A stretch of DNA of 48,791 bases from Burkholderiales bacterium. GTDB taxonomy: Bacteria; Pseudomonadota; Gammaproteobacteria; Burkholderiales; Burkholderiaceae_C. Of the stretch, positions 1 through 9,110 are shown piece after piece (the stretch's first letter is position 1; each line of letters begins with the position of its first letter). The notes beneath the pieces were generated by a model that did not search any database, was not told where the DNA came from, and worked only from the letters and a program-made list of their open reading frames with translations. The translations under genes were made by a program, and so were the position numbers. Where the stretch lies: NCBI GenBank assembly GCA_020354665.1, contig CP070653.1:3109511-3158301 (forward strand), read 5' to 3'.

Positions 1-657
1 GGGCGTGTCGTACTGCATCGTGCGTCCGGCCGACAGCACCGCGATGCGGTCGGCCAACGTCATCGCTTCGACCTGGTCGTGTGTCACATAGATGATCGTC
101 GCGCCCAGCCGCTGGTGCAGCCGCTTGATCTCGCTGCGCATCTCGTTGCGCAACTGCGCGTCGAGGTTCGACAGTGGCTCATCGAACAGGAACACCTTCG
201 GCTGGCGCACGATCGCGCGCCCGATCGCCACGCGCTGGCGCTGACCGCCCGACAGCGCCGCGGGTTTGCGGTCGAGCATGTGGCTGATCTTGAGCAGCTC
301 GGCCGCCTCACCGACGCGCTTCTGGATCTCGGCCTCGGGCGTCTTGCGCAAGCGCAGTCCGAATGCCATGTTCTCGTAGAGGTTCTTGTGCGGGTACAGC
401 GCATAGTCCTGGAACACCATCGCGATGTCGCGGTGGCGCGGCGGCCTGTCGTTGACGACTTCGCCGTCGATGCGGATCGTTCCGCCGGTGATCGACTCGA
501 GGCCCGCGACCATGCGCAGCAATGTGCTCTTGCCGCAACCCGACGGTCCGACGAAGACCACGAACTCGCCGTGCTTGACGCCCAGGTCGATGCCGTGGAT
601 CACGGTGGCCTTCCCGTCGTAGCTCTTGACCACGCCCTGCAGGTCGACGGCAGCCAT
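1..657 (-). CDS. Sugar ABC transporter ATP-binding protein, MalK/UgpC type (C-terminus cut by window edge)
   Basis: ATPase subunit of an ABC importer, expected at the cytoplasmic face. About 219 N-terminal residues are present; the rest lies outside the window. Translating leftward from the ATG at 657 gives Walker [10 protein letters not shown] near residues 38-46, a Q-loop (VFQDYALYP), the signature [14 protein letters not shown], Walker [17 protein letters not shown] and the switch histidine in [10 protein letters not shown]. The [12 protein letters not shown] and HDQVEAMT forms are typical of carbohydrate importers (MalK, UgpC, MsmK), which carry a C-terminal regulatory domain missing here. 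It starts 13 bp after the dehydratase stop on the same strand, so the two are probably co-transcribed. Family is certain; the transported sugar or sugar acid is unknown. Confidence 0.93.
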   Translation of the reverse strand, partial: MAAVDLQGVVKSYDGKATVIHGIDLGVKHGEFVVFVGPSGCGKSTLLRMVAGLESITGGTIRIDGEVVNDRPPRHRDIAMVFQDYALYPHKNLYENMAFGLRLRKTPEAEIQKRVGEAAELLKISHMLDRKPAALSGGQRQRVAIGRAIVRQPKVFLFDEPLSNLDAQLRNEMRSEIKRLHQRLGATIIYVTHDQVEAMTLADRIAVLSAGRTMQYDTP

Positions 658-670
658 TGCTTCGCACCCC

Positions 671-2407
671 TCAGTAGATCGCCGGCTCCGGCGTCGGCGC
701 CGTGCCTTGCAGGAAATCGAAGTCGCAGCCTTCGTGCGCCTGCGTGACGTGCTGCTGGTACAAACGCGTGAAGCCGCGCACGTAGGGCTGCTGCGGCGGC
801 GTCCAGGCGGCCCGGCGCCGCGCGAGCTGGGCGTCGTCGACCATCAGCTGCAACCGCCGCGCCGGCACGTCGAGTTCGATCCAGTCGCCCGTCTGCACCA
901 GCGCGAGCGGACCCCCGACCGCGCTTTCGGGACTGACGTGCAGCACGCAGCTACCGTAGTGGGTGCCGCTCATGCGCGCGTCCGAGATGCGCACCATGTC
1001 GCGCACGCCGCGCTTGAGCAGCTTCCTCGGAATCGGCAGGTTGCCCCACTCGGGCATGCCCGGCGCGCCCACCGGCCCGGCGTTGCGCAGCACGAGCACC
1101 GTGGTCTCGTCGACGTCGAGCGAATCGTCGTTCATCGCCGCCTGCATCTGCGGCTGGCTGTCGAAGACGAGCGCGCGGCCGCGGTGGCGCAGCAGCTGCG
1201 GGCTCGCCGCGCTCGCCTTGATCACCGCCCCTTCGGGTGCGAGGTTGCCGCGTAGCACCGCGAGCGCGCCGTTGGCGCTCACCGGGCGATCCAGCGGCCG
1301 GATCACCTCGTCGTCGAGCGCTTCGCGACTGGCGATGTTGTCGCCCAGCGTGCGGCCGGTGACGGTCGGGCGGTCGAGCACCAGTCGGTCACGGATGCGG
1401 TTCATCAGCGCCGGCAGCCCGCCGGCGAAGTGGAAGTCCTCCATCAGCCGATCGCCGGCAGGAAAGAGGTTGGCAAGCACCGGCACCTCGCGGCCGAGGC
1501 GATCGAGATCGTCGAGCGAGAGCGCGACGCCGGCGCGCCGTGCCATCGCGATCAAATGGATCGCCGCGTTGGTCGAACCGCCGAGCGCCATCATCGTCGC
1601 GGCCGCGTTGAGGAACGAGCCCCGGTCGAGCAACCGCGAGGGTCTGAGGTCCTGCCAGACAAGCCCGACGGCACGTTCGCCGCAGGTGGTGGCCATGCGC
1701 ACGTGCCCGGCGTCCATCGCTGGAATGGCCGTCGATCCCGGCAGCGCCAGGCCGAGCGCCTCGACGATCGAGGTCATCGTGCTCGCGGTGCCCATCGTGT
1801 TGCAGGTGCCGGGCGAGCGGGTCATGTGCCTCTCGAGGTCGATCCATTCGGCCGGGTCGATGCGGCCGGCCTGCAATTCGTCCCAGAACATGCGGGTGTG
1901 CGTGCCGGCGCCGACGGTTCGAGCCGGTTCGCCGCGGCGCAGATAGCGGTCGTTGAGCATCGGACCGGCCGGGCAGAAGATGGCCGGCAGGTCCATGCTG
2001 ATCGCTCCCATCACCGTTCCCGGCGTGGTCTTGTCGCAGCCGGCGAGCAGCACCGCGCCGTCCACCGGCAGCGACCGCAGCAGCTCCTCGACTTCCATCG
2101 CCAGGAAGTTGCGGTAGAGCATCGTGGTCGGCTTGACCATCACTTCGCCGAGGCTCATCGCCGGCAACTCGAGCGGATAGCCACCGGCCATCAACACGCC
2201 TTTCTTGACCGCCTCGGCGCGCTCGCGCAGATGCGCGTGACACGGCGACAGGTCGCTCCAGGTGTTGATGACCGCGATGATCGGTCGCTCGAGCACGTCC
2301 TCGCGGCGCAGCCCCATCTGCTGCGCGCGCTGCCGGTGGGCGAATGCGCGCATGTCGCTGGCGGCAAACCAGCGGCGGCTGCGCAATTCGGCGAGCGTCT
2401 TGGTCAC
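671..2407 (-). CDS. IlvD/Edd-family dehydratase (sugar-acid dehydratase type)
   Basis: A 578-residue dehydratase of the dihydroxy-acid/6-phosphogluconate dehydratase family, which removes water from a 2,3-dihydroxy acid using an Fe-S cluster and Mg2+. Cys56, Cys124 (in GCDKTTPG) and Cys202 (in [11 protein letters not shown]) match the cluster ligands, and DARMSGT lies near the C-terminus. Full length for the family. The linked MalK-type ATPase and the divergent GntR-like LacI regulator point to catabolism of an aldonic acid (for example arabonate, xylonate or gluconate) rather than branched-chain amino acid synthesis. A perfect palindrome at 2451-2470 lies 44 bp upstream of the start, so GntR-like repression is likely. 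A sulfogluconate dehydratase role is conceivable, given the sulfonate genes nearby, but nothing in the sequence proves it. Confidence 0.9.
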   Translation of the reverse strand: MTKTLAELRSRRWFAASDMRAFAHRQRAQQMGLRREDVLERPIIAVINTWSDLSPCHAHLRERAEAVKKGVLMAGGYPLELPAMSLGEVMVKPTTMLYRNFLAMEVEELLRSLPVDGAVLLAGCDKTTPGTVMGAISMDLPAIFCPAGPMLNDRYLRRGEPARTVGAGTHTRMFWDELQAGRIDPAEWIDLERHMTRSPGTCNTMGTASTMTSIVEALGLALPGSTAIPAMDAGHVRMATTCGERAVGLVWQDLRPSRLLDRGSFLNAAATMMALGGSTNAAIHLIAMARRAGVALSLDDLDRLGREVPVLANLFPAGDRLMEDFHFAGGLPALMNRIRDRLVLDRPTVTGRTLGDNIASREALDDEVIRPLDRPVSANGALAVLRGNLAPEGAVIKASAASPQLLRHRGRALVFDSQPQMQAAMNDDSLDVDETTVLVLRNAGPVGAPGMPEWGNLPIPRKLLKRGVRDMVRISDARMSGTHYGSCVLHVSPESAVGGPLALVQTGDWIELDVPARRLQLMVDDAQLARRRAAWTPPQQPYVRGFTRLYQQHVTQAHEGCDFDFLQGTAPTPEPAIY

Positions 2408-2450
2408 GGCGGGAGCACGCGGATGGCGGGTTGTTCCGGATGGCGGGCGG

Positions 2451-2470
2451 CGATGTTACCGGTAACATCG
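2451..2470. promoter_or_regulatory. Perfect palindromic operator of GntR (LacI-family) type
   Basis: CGATGTTACC followed directly by its reverse complement GGTAACATCG: 10 + 10 bp with no spacer or mismatch, in the 124-bp gap between the leftward dehydratase gene and the rightward LacI-family gene. The TGTTACC half-site and zero-spacer symmetry resemble, from memory, the operators of E. coli GntR/IdnR. The neighbouring regulator carries the same recognition-helix sequence type (VTKITVSR). It most likely controls both divergent genes. Confidence 0.8.
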
Positions 2471-2549
2471 TAGAGACAGCCCGGCGTGCCGGCATCGGGT
2501 TATTCCCTGATTCGATGGATCGCAACGCAGCGTGCTGCCGAGCACTCGC

Positions 2550-3665
2550 ATGACGGCCCGACTCCGCAATCCCGTTCTCGCCAACGCCACGCCGCGCCGG
2601 CGAAGCCATGGCCGCGTGACGCTGCAGCAGATTGCCGAGGCCGCCGGGGTCACCAAGATCACCGTTTCGCGCTACCTGCGCGAACCCCAGCGCGTGGCTA
2701 GCGAGACGGCCGCCCGGATCGCCGCAGCGATCGAGGCCACCGGCTACCTGCCCAACAAGCAGGCGGGGATGCTGGCCAGCGGTCGCTCCAAGATCGTCGC
2801 CGCGATCGTCCCGTCGATTGCCAACTCGGTGTTCGCCGAGACGGTGCAGGGGCTGTCCGAAGGCCTGCAGGACGCCGGATACGAACTCCTGCTCGCGTCA
2901 TCGGGCTATTCGATCGACCGGGAGGAGGAGCAGATCCGTGCCGTGCTCGGCTGGTCGCCGGATGCGTTGGCTGTCACCGGCCGTCACCACACGCCGGCGG
3001 CCGCGGCAATGCTTCGTGCCGCGCGCGATGCGGGCACGCCCGTCATCGAGATGTGGGACTGGCATCCGCGCGACGCCGACTTCGTGCAGGTTGGCTTCGA
3101 TCACGCCGCCGTCGGCCGCACCATGGCGCGTCACCTGGTCGACGGTGGCCGGCGGCGGCTGCTCTACGTCGACACGGGCGTGACCGAGGACTTTCGCGCC
3201 CACGAGCGTGGCAAAGCCTTCGTTGCCGCGGCGCGCGCATATCGGGGCGTGTCGGCGCAGGCAGTGACGGCGCCGCCGGACGACGCCTTCGAGGCAGGAC
3301 GTGCCGTGCTGGCTCGCACGCTCGATACGGACGGCCGGCCGGGCGTCGATGCGCTCGCGTTTGCGAACGACAACCTCGCCTGCGGCGCGCTGCTCGAGGC
3401 GCAGCGGCGCGGCATCGCGGTGCCGCGCGACGTGGCGCTGATGGGCTTTGGTGACTTTGCGATCGGCCGGCAACTTGGCGGGGGGTTGACGACGGTGCGT
3501 CCGCCGCGCCACGAAATCGGCGCGCAGGTGGCCAGGACCATTCTCGGGATGCTGCAGGCTGGCCCGGCGTCCGGGGCCCGTCACGCGTCGCAGCGGCAAC
3601 TGCGTTGCGCCTTGGTGGGCAGGCGCTCGACCGCGCCTGCTGAGCCAGCACCGCTCGCCGGCTAA
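2550..3665 (+). CDS. LacI-family transcriptional regulator, GntR-like
   Basis: Repressor-type regulator of the LacI/GalR family. An N-terminal helix-turn-helix (VTLQQIAEAAGVTKITVSRY, about residues 23-42 from this start) is followed by the hinge region and a periplasmic-binding-protein-like effector domain. The recognition helix and domain details (VGFD, ML.W..D.L..T.R.HTP) resemble E. coli GntR, the gluconate repressor. It is transcribed divergently from the dehydratase with the palindrome 2451-2470 between them, so autoregulation plus control of the dehydratase/ABC operon is inferred. A GTG at 2532 would add six residues; the ATG at 2550 was chosen, although neither has a strong ribosome binding site. 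The inducer is probably a sugar acid. Confidence 0.85.
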   Translation: MTARLRNPVLANATPRRRSHGRVTLQQIAEAAGVTKITVSRYLREPQRVASETAARIAAAIEATGYLPNKQAGMLASGRSKIVAAIVPSIANSVFAETVQGLSEGLQDAGYELLLASSGYSIDREEEQIRAVLGWSPDALAVTGRHHTPAAAAMLRAARDAGTPVIEMWDWHPRDADFVQVGFDHAAVGRTMARHLVDGGRRRLLYVDTGVTEDFRAHERGKAFVAAARAYRGVSAQAVTAPPDDAFEAGRAVLARTLDTDGRPGVDALAFANDNLACGALLEAQRRGIAVPRDVALMGFGDFAIGRQLGGGLTTVRPPRHEIGAQVARTILGMLQAGPASGARHASQRQLRCALVGRRSTAPAEPAPLAG

Positions 3666-4531
3666 ATGCGACCCTTCCACGGCACCAGCTTGCGCTCGAC
3701 CCAACGCATGAACATGTCGAACAGGTACGCCACGACACCGATCACGACGATGCCCATGATGACGATGTCGGTGCGCAGGAAGTTCGACGCGTTGAGCACC
3801 ATCTGTCCCAGACCGACGTTGGCTGCGACCATCTCGGCGGCGACCAGCGTGGTCCAGCCAAACCCGATGGCGATGCGCATGCCGACCAGGATCTCGGGCA
3901 GTGCCGACGGCAGGATCACGTGCCGGATCACCTGCCCGTAGCTGGCGCCCATCGAGTACGCGGCGTTGATCTGCTCGTGCGTGGCGCTCTTCATGCCCGA
4001 GCGCGCGGCCAGCGCCAACGGCGCGAAGCAGGCGAGGTAGATCAGCAGCACCTTGGGAAGCTCGTCGATGCCGAACCAGATGATGATCAGCGGCAGGTAG
4101 GCGAGCGGCGGCAGCGGGCGGTAGAACTCGATCGGCGGATCGAAGATGCCGCGCGCGACGCGGCTCATGCCCATGGCGATGCCGACCGGCACGGCGGTCA
4201 GGAACGCGGCCCAGAACGCGACCGCGACCCGCAGGATGCTCGCGACAAAGTGCTGCCACAGCGGCTTGTCGTTGGCGGTGCCGGTGAGGTACTCGAAGAA
4301 CTGCTGCCAGACGGCCTCCGGTCCAGGCAGGAACAGCGGCTTGATCAGGCCGAGTCGCGTGACGGCGAACCACACCAGCACCATCGCGACGACGGTGGCC
4401 ACGCTGATGCCCAAACTCGATCCTTCGCCAGGCACCTTGAACCGGCTGGTCTTCAGCGACACATCGCCGGAGGCCGGGGTCGTGCCGGCCGCAGCGGCTG
4501 AAGACGGCGTGGGGCGGGTGACGTCAGGCAT
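3662..4531 (-). CDS. tauC: Taurine/sulfonate ABC transporter permease, TauC/SsuC type
   Basis: Inner-membrane permease of the taurine/alkanesulfonate/nitrate ABC family. About 289 residues from the ATG at 4531, which overlaps the end of the ATPase gene by 8 bp; longer readings only add an Arg/Ser-rich segment coded antisense to tauB. A long Pro/Ala/Ser-rich N-terminus precedes about six membrane helices. The BPD transporter-type loop near [23 protein letters not shown] contains the EAA-like coupling segment. Third gene of a leftward operon tauA-tauB-tauC. The sulfonate context (xsc, pta, aminotransferase, MocR regulator) favours taurine. Its stop overlaps the end of the convergent LacI gene by 4 bp. 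Confidence 0.87.
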   Translation of the reverse strand: MPDVTRPTPSSAAAAGTTPASGDVSLKTSRFKVPGEGSSLGISVATVVAMVLVWFAVTRLGLIKPLFLPGPEAVWQQFFEYLTGTANDKPLWQHFVASILRVAVAFWAAFLTAVPVGIAMGMSRVARGIFDPPIEFYRPLPPLAYLPLIIIWFGIDELPKVLLIYLACFAPLALAARSGMKSATHEQINAAYSMGASYGQVIRHVILPSALPEILVGMRIAIGFGWTTLVAAEMVAANVGLGQMVLNASNFLRTDIVIMGIVVIGVVAYLFDMFMRWVERKLVPWKGRI

Positions 4532-5312
4532 GCGCAGGCTCCCGGTGGTGAATGAGCGCGAGGACTTCCTCGCGCAGGCGGATGAACTCCGGCCCCGACT
4601 TGACGCGGCGCGCATCGTGGTGCGAAAGGAACTCGCGCGAGAACGGCACGTTGTCGTAGACGTTGGTGATTCGCCCGGGGCTCGGACTCATCACGATCAG
4701 CCGCGTCGCGATGAACAGCGCCTCCTCCACCGAGTGCGTGATGAAGAAGACCATCTTGTTGGTCTTGGCCCATGCGTCGAGCAGGATCTCCTGCAACTGC
4801 TCGCGGGTGAACGCATCCAGCGCACCCATCGGCTCGTCCATCAGCAGCACCGCCGGATCGTTCGCGAGTGCGCGCGCGATCCCCACGCGCTGTTGCATGC
4901 CGCCGGACAACTCGTAGACGGCGCGCTCGGCGTACTGCTCGAGCCCGACGAGCGCGAGCTTGTCCAGCGCCACCCGCCGTCGCTGCGCGCGGGGCACACC
5001 GCGCATCCGCAGGCCGAGCGCAACGTTGTCCTGCACGCTCAGCCAGGGCATCAGCGCATGCTTCTGGAACACCACGCCGCGATCGGCGCCGGGGCCGGTC
5101 ACCGGCCGGTCGTCGATCAGGACCTGGCCCGTCGAAGGCGGCAGGAAGCCGGCGATGCAGTTCAGCAGCGTCGTCTTGCCGCACCCCGAGGCGCCGAGCG
5201 CGACGACGAAGTCGCCGTCGTGCATCGTCAGGTTCACCGACGTCAGGGCCTGCAGCGTGCCGCCCTTGACCGCGTAGTTCACCGCAAGGTCTCGGATGTC
5301 GAGTGTTGGCAT
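4524..5312 (-). CDS. tauB: Taurine/sulfonate ABC transporter ATP-binding protein, TauB/SsuB type
   Basis: Cytoplasmic ATPase of the taurine importer, about 262 residues, normal for TauB. Starting at the ATG at 5312 (MPTLDIRDL), Walker [10 protein letters not shown] is at residues 40-48, then the Q-loop [12 protein letters not shown], the signature [14 protein letters not shown], Walker [14 protein letters not shown] and the switch histidine in [11 protein letters not shown]. The [12 protein letters not shown] segment is characteristic of TauB/SsuB ATPases. The start was placed here because upstream in-frame sequence runs through a terminator and into tauA antisense. The gene follows tauA after a strong terminator-like hairpin (5325-5357), so it is probably expressed at a lower level than the binding protein. 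Confidence 0.92.
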   Translation of the reverse strand: MPTLDIRDLAVNYAVKGGTLQALTSVNLTMHDGDFVVALGASGCGKTTLLNCIAGFLPPSTGQVLIDDRPVTGPGADRGVVFQKHALMPWLSVQDNVALGLRMRGVPRAQRRRVALDKLALVGLEQYAERAVYELSGGMQQRVGIARALANDPAVLLMDEPMGALDAFTREQLQEILLDAWAKTNKMVFFITHSVEEALFIATRLIVMSPSPGRITNVYDNVPFSREFLSHHDARRVKSGPEFIRLREEVLALIHHREPAHA

Positions 5313-5324
5313 GGCGCATTCCAG

Positions 5325-5357
5325 AAAAAAAAAGGGGCCGCGTGGTACCGCAGCCCC
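5325..5357 (-). terminator. Rho-independent terminator/attenuator between tauA and tauB
   Basis: On the minus strand the segment reads GGGGCTGCG, a short loop, CGCGGCCCC, then nine T residues (A-run at 5325-5333 on the plus strand). The stem is about 9 bp with one G-T pair. It lies just after the tauA stop and only 13 bp before the tauB start, inside a same-strand operon. Partial termination would raise binding protein over the ATPase and permease. Confidence 0.8.
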
Positions 5358-5389
5358 TGCAGACAGGATCGGAAGTCGGCGTTCGGGGC

Positions 5390-6391
5390 CTACTTGCCCA
5401 TCGCCTTCTTGACGTAGGCGTCGGTGACGAACGCCGCGTAGCTGGGCTTGACCTCCTGGATCCGCCCCTGCTCCTTCAGGAATGCTGCGGTATTCGCCAT
5501 CGCCTTCGCGGCGCCGCCACCGAGCCACTGCGGGCCCAGTTGCTGGGCCATCGTCGGAAAGGTGTACAGCCCCATCGTGTTCGGGACGTCCTTCGGGTCG
5601 GCCTTGGTCCACTTCGCGACCGCTTTCACCTCGGCCGAGTCCGGCGTCCACTTGGCCTTGTTCGCGCGATAGGTCTCATCGGCCTTGGCCAGCACCTTGA
5701 CGAGCTGGACCATGAAGGCCTCGTTCTCGGCGGCCCACTTGGCATTGACGATCACGCCATCGAAGGTCGGAAAGCCCCTCGCACCGATCGTCTTGGAGCT
5801 CGCGATCACCTTGCCGTTGCCCTTGATCTTCGACAGCACCGGATCCCAGATGAACGCGGCGTCGATGTCGCCGCGCTCCCACGCGGCGGCGACTTCGGGC
5901 GGACGCATGTTCATTACGTTGACGCTCCTGGCATCGACGCCCTCGACCTTCATGATCGCCATCAGCTGGTAGTGTGCCGTGCTGACGAACGGCGTCGCGA
6001 CCTTCTTGCCCTTGAGGTCCTTGATGCTCTTGATGCCGCTGCCTTCGCGCGCGATCAGCGCCTCGGCGTCGGCGATGTCGTCGAGGATCCAGAACAGCCT
6101 GACGTCCTGGCCCTGGCTCACCGCCGCGACGATCGGGCTGGAGCCCGCTTCGCCGATCTGCACGTCGCCCGAGGCCATCGCCTTGATGACTTCGCCCCCA
6201 CCGCCGAACATGCGCCAGTTGATCTTGTAACCGGTGGCCTTCTCGAGCTCACCGGACTCCATGACGGTCCGCAAGGGCACCAGCATGTCCTGGTGCGCGA
6301 AAGTCACTTCCTTCTGCTGGGCCAGCGCGGCACCCGTCAGGCCGAGGCTGGCAGCCGCGGCGACGAGCCAGAACCTGCACTTCGTGATCAT
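5390..6391 (-). CDS. tauA: Taurine/sulfonate ABC transporter substrate-binding protein, TauA type
   Basis: Periplasmic solute-binding protein that delivers taurine or another sulfonate to TauBC. 333 residues from the ATG at 6391, preceded by a good AGGAGA ribosome binding site. Residues 1-24 form a signal peptide (basic start, hydrophobic core, cleavage after ALA). The mature part has NMT1/TauA-type features such as VTFAHQDML, the [17 protein letters not shown] segment and the [15 protein letters not shown] segment that TauA proteins share. First gene of tauABC. Nitrate or aromatic sulfonate binding proteins belong to the same superfamily; taurine is favoured by the surrounding xsc/pta/aminotransferase genes. 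Confidence 0.92.
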   Translation of the reverse strand: MITKCRFWLVAAAASLGLTGAALAQQKEVTFAHQDMLVPLRTVMESGELEKATGYKINWRMFGGGGEVIKAMASGDVQIGEAGSSPIVAAVSQGQDVRLFWILDDIADAEALIAREGSGIKSIKDLKGKKVATPFVSTAHYQLMAIMKVEGVDARSVNVMNMRPPEVAAAWERGDIDAAFIWDPVLSKIKGNGKVIASSKTIGARGFPTFDGVIVNAKWAAENEAFMVQLVKVLAKADETYRANKAKWTPDSAEVKAVAKWTKADPKDVPNTMGLYTFPTMAQQLGPQWLGGGAAKAMANTAAFLKEQGRIQEVKPSYAAFVTDAYVKKAMGK

Positions 6392-6457
6392 CGATCGTCT
6401 CCTGTGGTCTTGCCATTTGGGCATCGGGCGCGTCGGGCGCCCATCGCAGCGGCGAAT

Positions 6458-6473
6458 CTGCACGCTGCACGCT
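6458..6473. repeat. Tandem 7-bp direct repeat in the tauA upstream region
   Basis: CTGCACG occurs twice head to tail (6458-6464 and 6465-6471) followed by CT, 67-80 bp upstream of the tauA start. MocR-family regulators such as TauR commonly bind direct repeats, so this is a candidate operator, but the match is short and no second copy was found near the tauE/aminotransferase promoters. Confidence 0.35.
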
Positions 6474-6489
6474 CTATTGTGAGGGACGA

Positions 6490-6510
6490 GCCCCCGACCC
6501 TGCAGGGGGC
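6490..6510 (-). terminator. Terminator-like hairpin after the MocR regulator gene
   Basis: GCCCCC (6490-6495) and GGGGGC (6505-6510) can form a 6-bp GC stem with a 9-base loop just past the stop of the regulator gene on the minus strand. There is no following T-run, so termination is uncertain. It would separate the regulator from tauABC. Confidence 0.4.
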
Positions 6511-6524
6511 CGGATCATCAGTGA

Positions 6525-8069
6525 TTACCCGGTGGCCGCGCGCGCACGAGACGCGCCCCGCGCGTGTGCCAGTTCGTCCACGGCCTCGGCGAGCGCACGC
6601 AATCCGGCATCGATCCTTGAGGTCACGATCGACGACAGCCGCAGGCGGAAATGCGGGCAGGGATAGGGTGGCCTCGCGAAGAACACGTTGCCCGCCTCGA
6701 TCAGGACGCCGTGACGCTGCGCGACCAGCGACAGCTCGGCGCCGTCGACCCAGTCGGGGGCGGTGACCCAGATCGACGCGCCGCCCTGCGGCAGCGTGAA
6801 CTCGAACTCGGGCAGGTACCGGCGCAGGCCGTCGGCCGCCAGCGCAATGCGCTCCTGCATCACGAGATTGACGCGACGTGCATGGGACTCGTGGTGGCCA
6901 AGCGCGAGGAACAGCGCGTACGCGTGCTGCAGGAACGCACTGGGGTGGCGCACCATGGCGTGACGCAGCAGACGCAGCTCGGCGGCGAGCTCGCGCGAGG
7001 CGACGATGTAACCGAGCCGCACTGCCGGCGACATGCTCTTGGACAGCGAACCGACGTAGATGACATGGCCGCTGCGGTCGATGCTCTTGAGCGCCGGCAT
7101 CGGCGTGCCTTCATACAGGTTCTCGGCCTCGTAGTCGTCCTCGATCACGACGAAGCCCTGCTTCTGAGCCTGTCGCAGCAGGCTGTGGCGCCGCCCGAGG
7201 CTCAACGTCGCGGTGGTCGGACTCTGCTGCGAGGGTGTCACGAACAGGTAATCCAGCCCGGCCACGTCGTCGACGACGGCTCCCTCTGCGTCGACCGGAA
7301 CCAGCACCCATTGCGGTTCGCGCAGAGCGAAGGCATTGCGTGCATGGGGGTAGCCGGGCTCCTCGAAGCCTACCCGCGTGCGGTCATCGAAAAGCGCCTC
7401 GGCCAGCAGGTGGAAGGCCTGCTGGGCGCCCACGGTGATCACGATCTCCTCGGGCAGCGCGAACACGCCGCGCTTGGGTAGCACACGCACGCGGATTTGC
7501 TCGACCACCTCGTGCACGTCGTCGGTTTCGAGGTCCGGCGTCCATTGCTCCAGCTGCGCACGCGCCAGGCTGCGCATGCAGCACTCGCGGAACTCCTCGA
7601 CCGGGAACATCTGCGGATCGTGCCGGCCGTAGACGAACGGGTACGGGTACTCGCGCCAGCGCTCGGGCTTGGTCAGCGTCGGGCGCGTGCGCAACGAACG
7701 CAAGACACGGATGCTCCAGTCGGGTGCCTTCGCGGCGCCGGCGGGCAACGGGGAGGGCGCGGCGGCCGCGCTCGGCGCATCGGCGACGACCGCCTGCCTC
7801 GCGCCGCGAGCGACGAAGATGCCGCTGCGCGGACGCGCCTCGAGAAAGCCGTCGTCGGCGAGCTGACGATACGCGGCGGTCACGGTGTTGCGGCTCAGAC
7901 CGGTCAGCTGCGCAAGATCACGCGACGACGGCAGCGCGGCACCTTCCGCGAGACGTCCGGCCAGGATCTCGCGCACCAACGCGGCGCGTAGCCGTGCCTG
8001 CAACGGCAGTCCCGGCCTGTCGGGCAGCTCGAACGTCTGTGCCCAGAGCGTGTGCTTGGCGTTGCGCAT
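6525..8069 (-). CDS. tauR: MocR/PdxR-family regulator, GntR HTH plus aminotransferase-like domain (TauR candidate)
   Basis: A 514-residue fusion regulator. Residues about 20-90 form a winged-helix GntR domain (LAGRLAEGAALPSSRDLAQ, LSRNTVTAAYRQL). From about residue 145 it is a fold-type I aminotransferase-like domain with DDYEAE at 311-316 and the PLP-binding lysine at 344 in GSLSKSM. Members of this family sense PLP-bound amines; TauR activates taurine genes in Alphaproteobacteria. The gene lies directly upstream of tauABC on the same strand and close to the divergent tauE/aminotransferase promoter region, so a taurine regulator is the natural reading. GabR-like control of GABA or another omega-amine by way of the aminotransferase cannot be excluded. 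Confidence 0.85.
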   Translation of the reverse strand: MRNAKHTLWAQTFELPDRPGLPLQARLRAALVREILAGRLAEGAALPSSRDLAQLTGLSRNTVTAAYRQLADDGFLEARPRSGIFVARGARQAVVADAPSAAAAPSPLPAGAAKAPDWSIRVLRSLRTRPTLTKPERWREYPYPFVYGRHDPQMFPVEEFRECCMRSLARAQLEQWTPDLETDDVHEVVEQIRVRVLPKRGVFALPEEIVITVGAQQAFHLLAEALFDDRTRVGFEEPGYPHARNAFALREPQWVLVPVDAEGAVVDDVAGLDYLFVTPSQQSPTTATLSLGRRHSLLRQAQKQGFVVIEDDYEAENLYEGTPMPALKSIDRSGHVIYVGSLSKSMSPAVRLGYIVASRELAAELRLLRHAMVRHPSAFLQHAYALFLALGHHESHARRVNLVMQERIALAADGLRRYLPEFEFTLPQGGASIWVTAPDWVDGAELSLVAQRHGVLIEAGNVFFARPPYPCPHFRLRLSSIVTSRIDAGLRALAEAVDELAHARGASRARAATG

Positions 8070-8145
8070 GGGGGACCTAGTCTAGGACCGCGGCGCGATT
8101 CTGGCGCGCGGGGAACTGGCGAACGCCTCGCGGTCCGGCGCGGAC

Positions 8146-8916
8146 TCAGCGGGCGAGCAGCCGTGCAGAGGCAGCCGCGACACCGATCGCGCCCAGCAGC
8201 GCGAGCAGCATCCAGATCAATCGCCGCAGCTGCGCATCGTCGAGCCGCCGGTACAGCCGCTGCCCGAGCCAGATGCCCGCCAGCGAGAACGGCAGCCCGA
8301 CGGCGATCAGCTGCCAGCCGACATTCGTGAGCAAACCGCTGCCGCCCGCCCAGGCGAGCGCGTAGACGTCGGTGAACAGGAAGAACGCGATCAGCGTCGC
8401 ACGGCTCACGGCGGTACCCGCGGTCGCGAAGTAGAAGACGATCGCCGGTGGGCCGCCGATGCCAGCGGCGCCATTGAGCACGCCCGAGGCCGCCCCGACG
8501 GCCAGGGCTCCGAGCGAACCCGGCGTGCGGCGCGGCGCCCAGCGCTGAGCCGCGCCGCTCAACATCGCCAGTGCGATCGCAAACAGGCACGCCGACACCA
8601 GAAGCCGCATCGGGTTCGGGTCGAGCCCGGCCAGCACCTGCAGCCCGATCGGCGTAGCCAGCGCACAGCCGGCCACCACCCAGCGTAGCGAGCGCCAGTC
8701 AATCTCGCGCCACACGGAAGGCAGCAGGTTCACCGTGGTCAGCAGTTCGAGGCCAAGGAATGCCGGCACCACCTGCGCCGGCGGCAGCAGCATCGACAGC
8801 GAACCGATGCCGATCATCGACGAGCCGAATCCCGACATGCCGCGCACGAAGAACGCCAACAGCGTGGCCAGCGCAATCGCCACCAGCATCGCCGCGTTGA
8901 AGCCGAGCATCGTCAT
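8146..8916 (-). CDS. tauE: TauE/SafE-family membrane permease (putative sulfite exporter)
   Basis: About 256 residues, nearly all hydrophobic, with roughly eight membrane helices and the family feature GxxSGxxxGxxGxGGP (GAASGVLNGAAGIGGPP in the middle). This DUF81/TauE-SafE family includes TauE, proposed to export sulfite released from taurine, and other anion exporters. The start at 8916 (MTMLGFN) is preferred over the upstream ATG at 9030, which would add an unusual polar N-terminus; MLGFN at 8910 is also possible. It sits 76 bp upstream of the MocR gene on the same strand and divergently from the aminotransferase. The sulfite substrate is inferred from the neighbouring desulfonating enzymes. 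Confidence 0.8.
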   Translation of the reverse strand: MTMLGFNAAMLVAIALATLLAFFVRGMSGFGSSMIGIGSLSMLLPPAQVVPAFLGLELLTTVNLLPSVWREIDWRSLRWVVAGCALATPIGLQVLAGLDPNPMRLLVSACLFAIALAMLSGAAQRWAPRRTPGSLGALAVGAASGVLNGAAGIGGPPAIVFYFATAGTAVSRATLIAFFLFTDVYALAWAGGSGLLTNVGWQLIAVGLPFSLAGIWLGQRLYRRLDDAQLRRLIWMLLALLGAIGVAAASARLLAR

Positions 8917-9110
8917 GCGGCGCGCATCGTACGGCCTCGCATGACGCCCCGCCATCACTGGGCCAATCCGCGCACCGGCCCACCTGGCGACGGTGCCACA
9001 TCGGGCCGGTCGATGGAGCCAGTTGCGCACGAGCCCGGCGCCGCGCAGAGAATACGCACTACGCCGGCCGCGGCGCCGCGCCGTTCACAGCCTTCGAAGG
9101 AGAACCCGCC

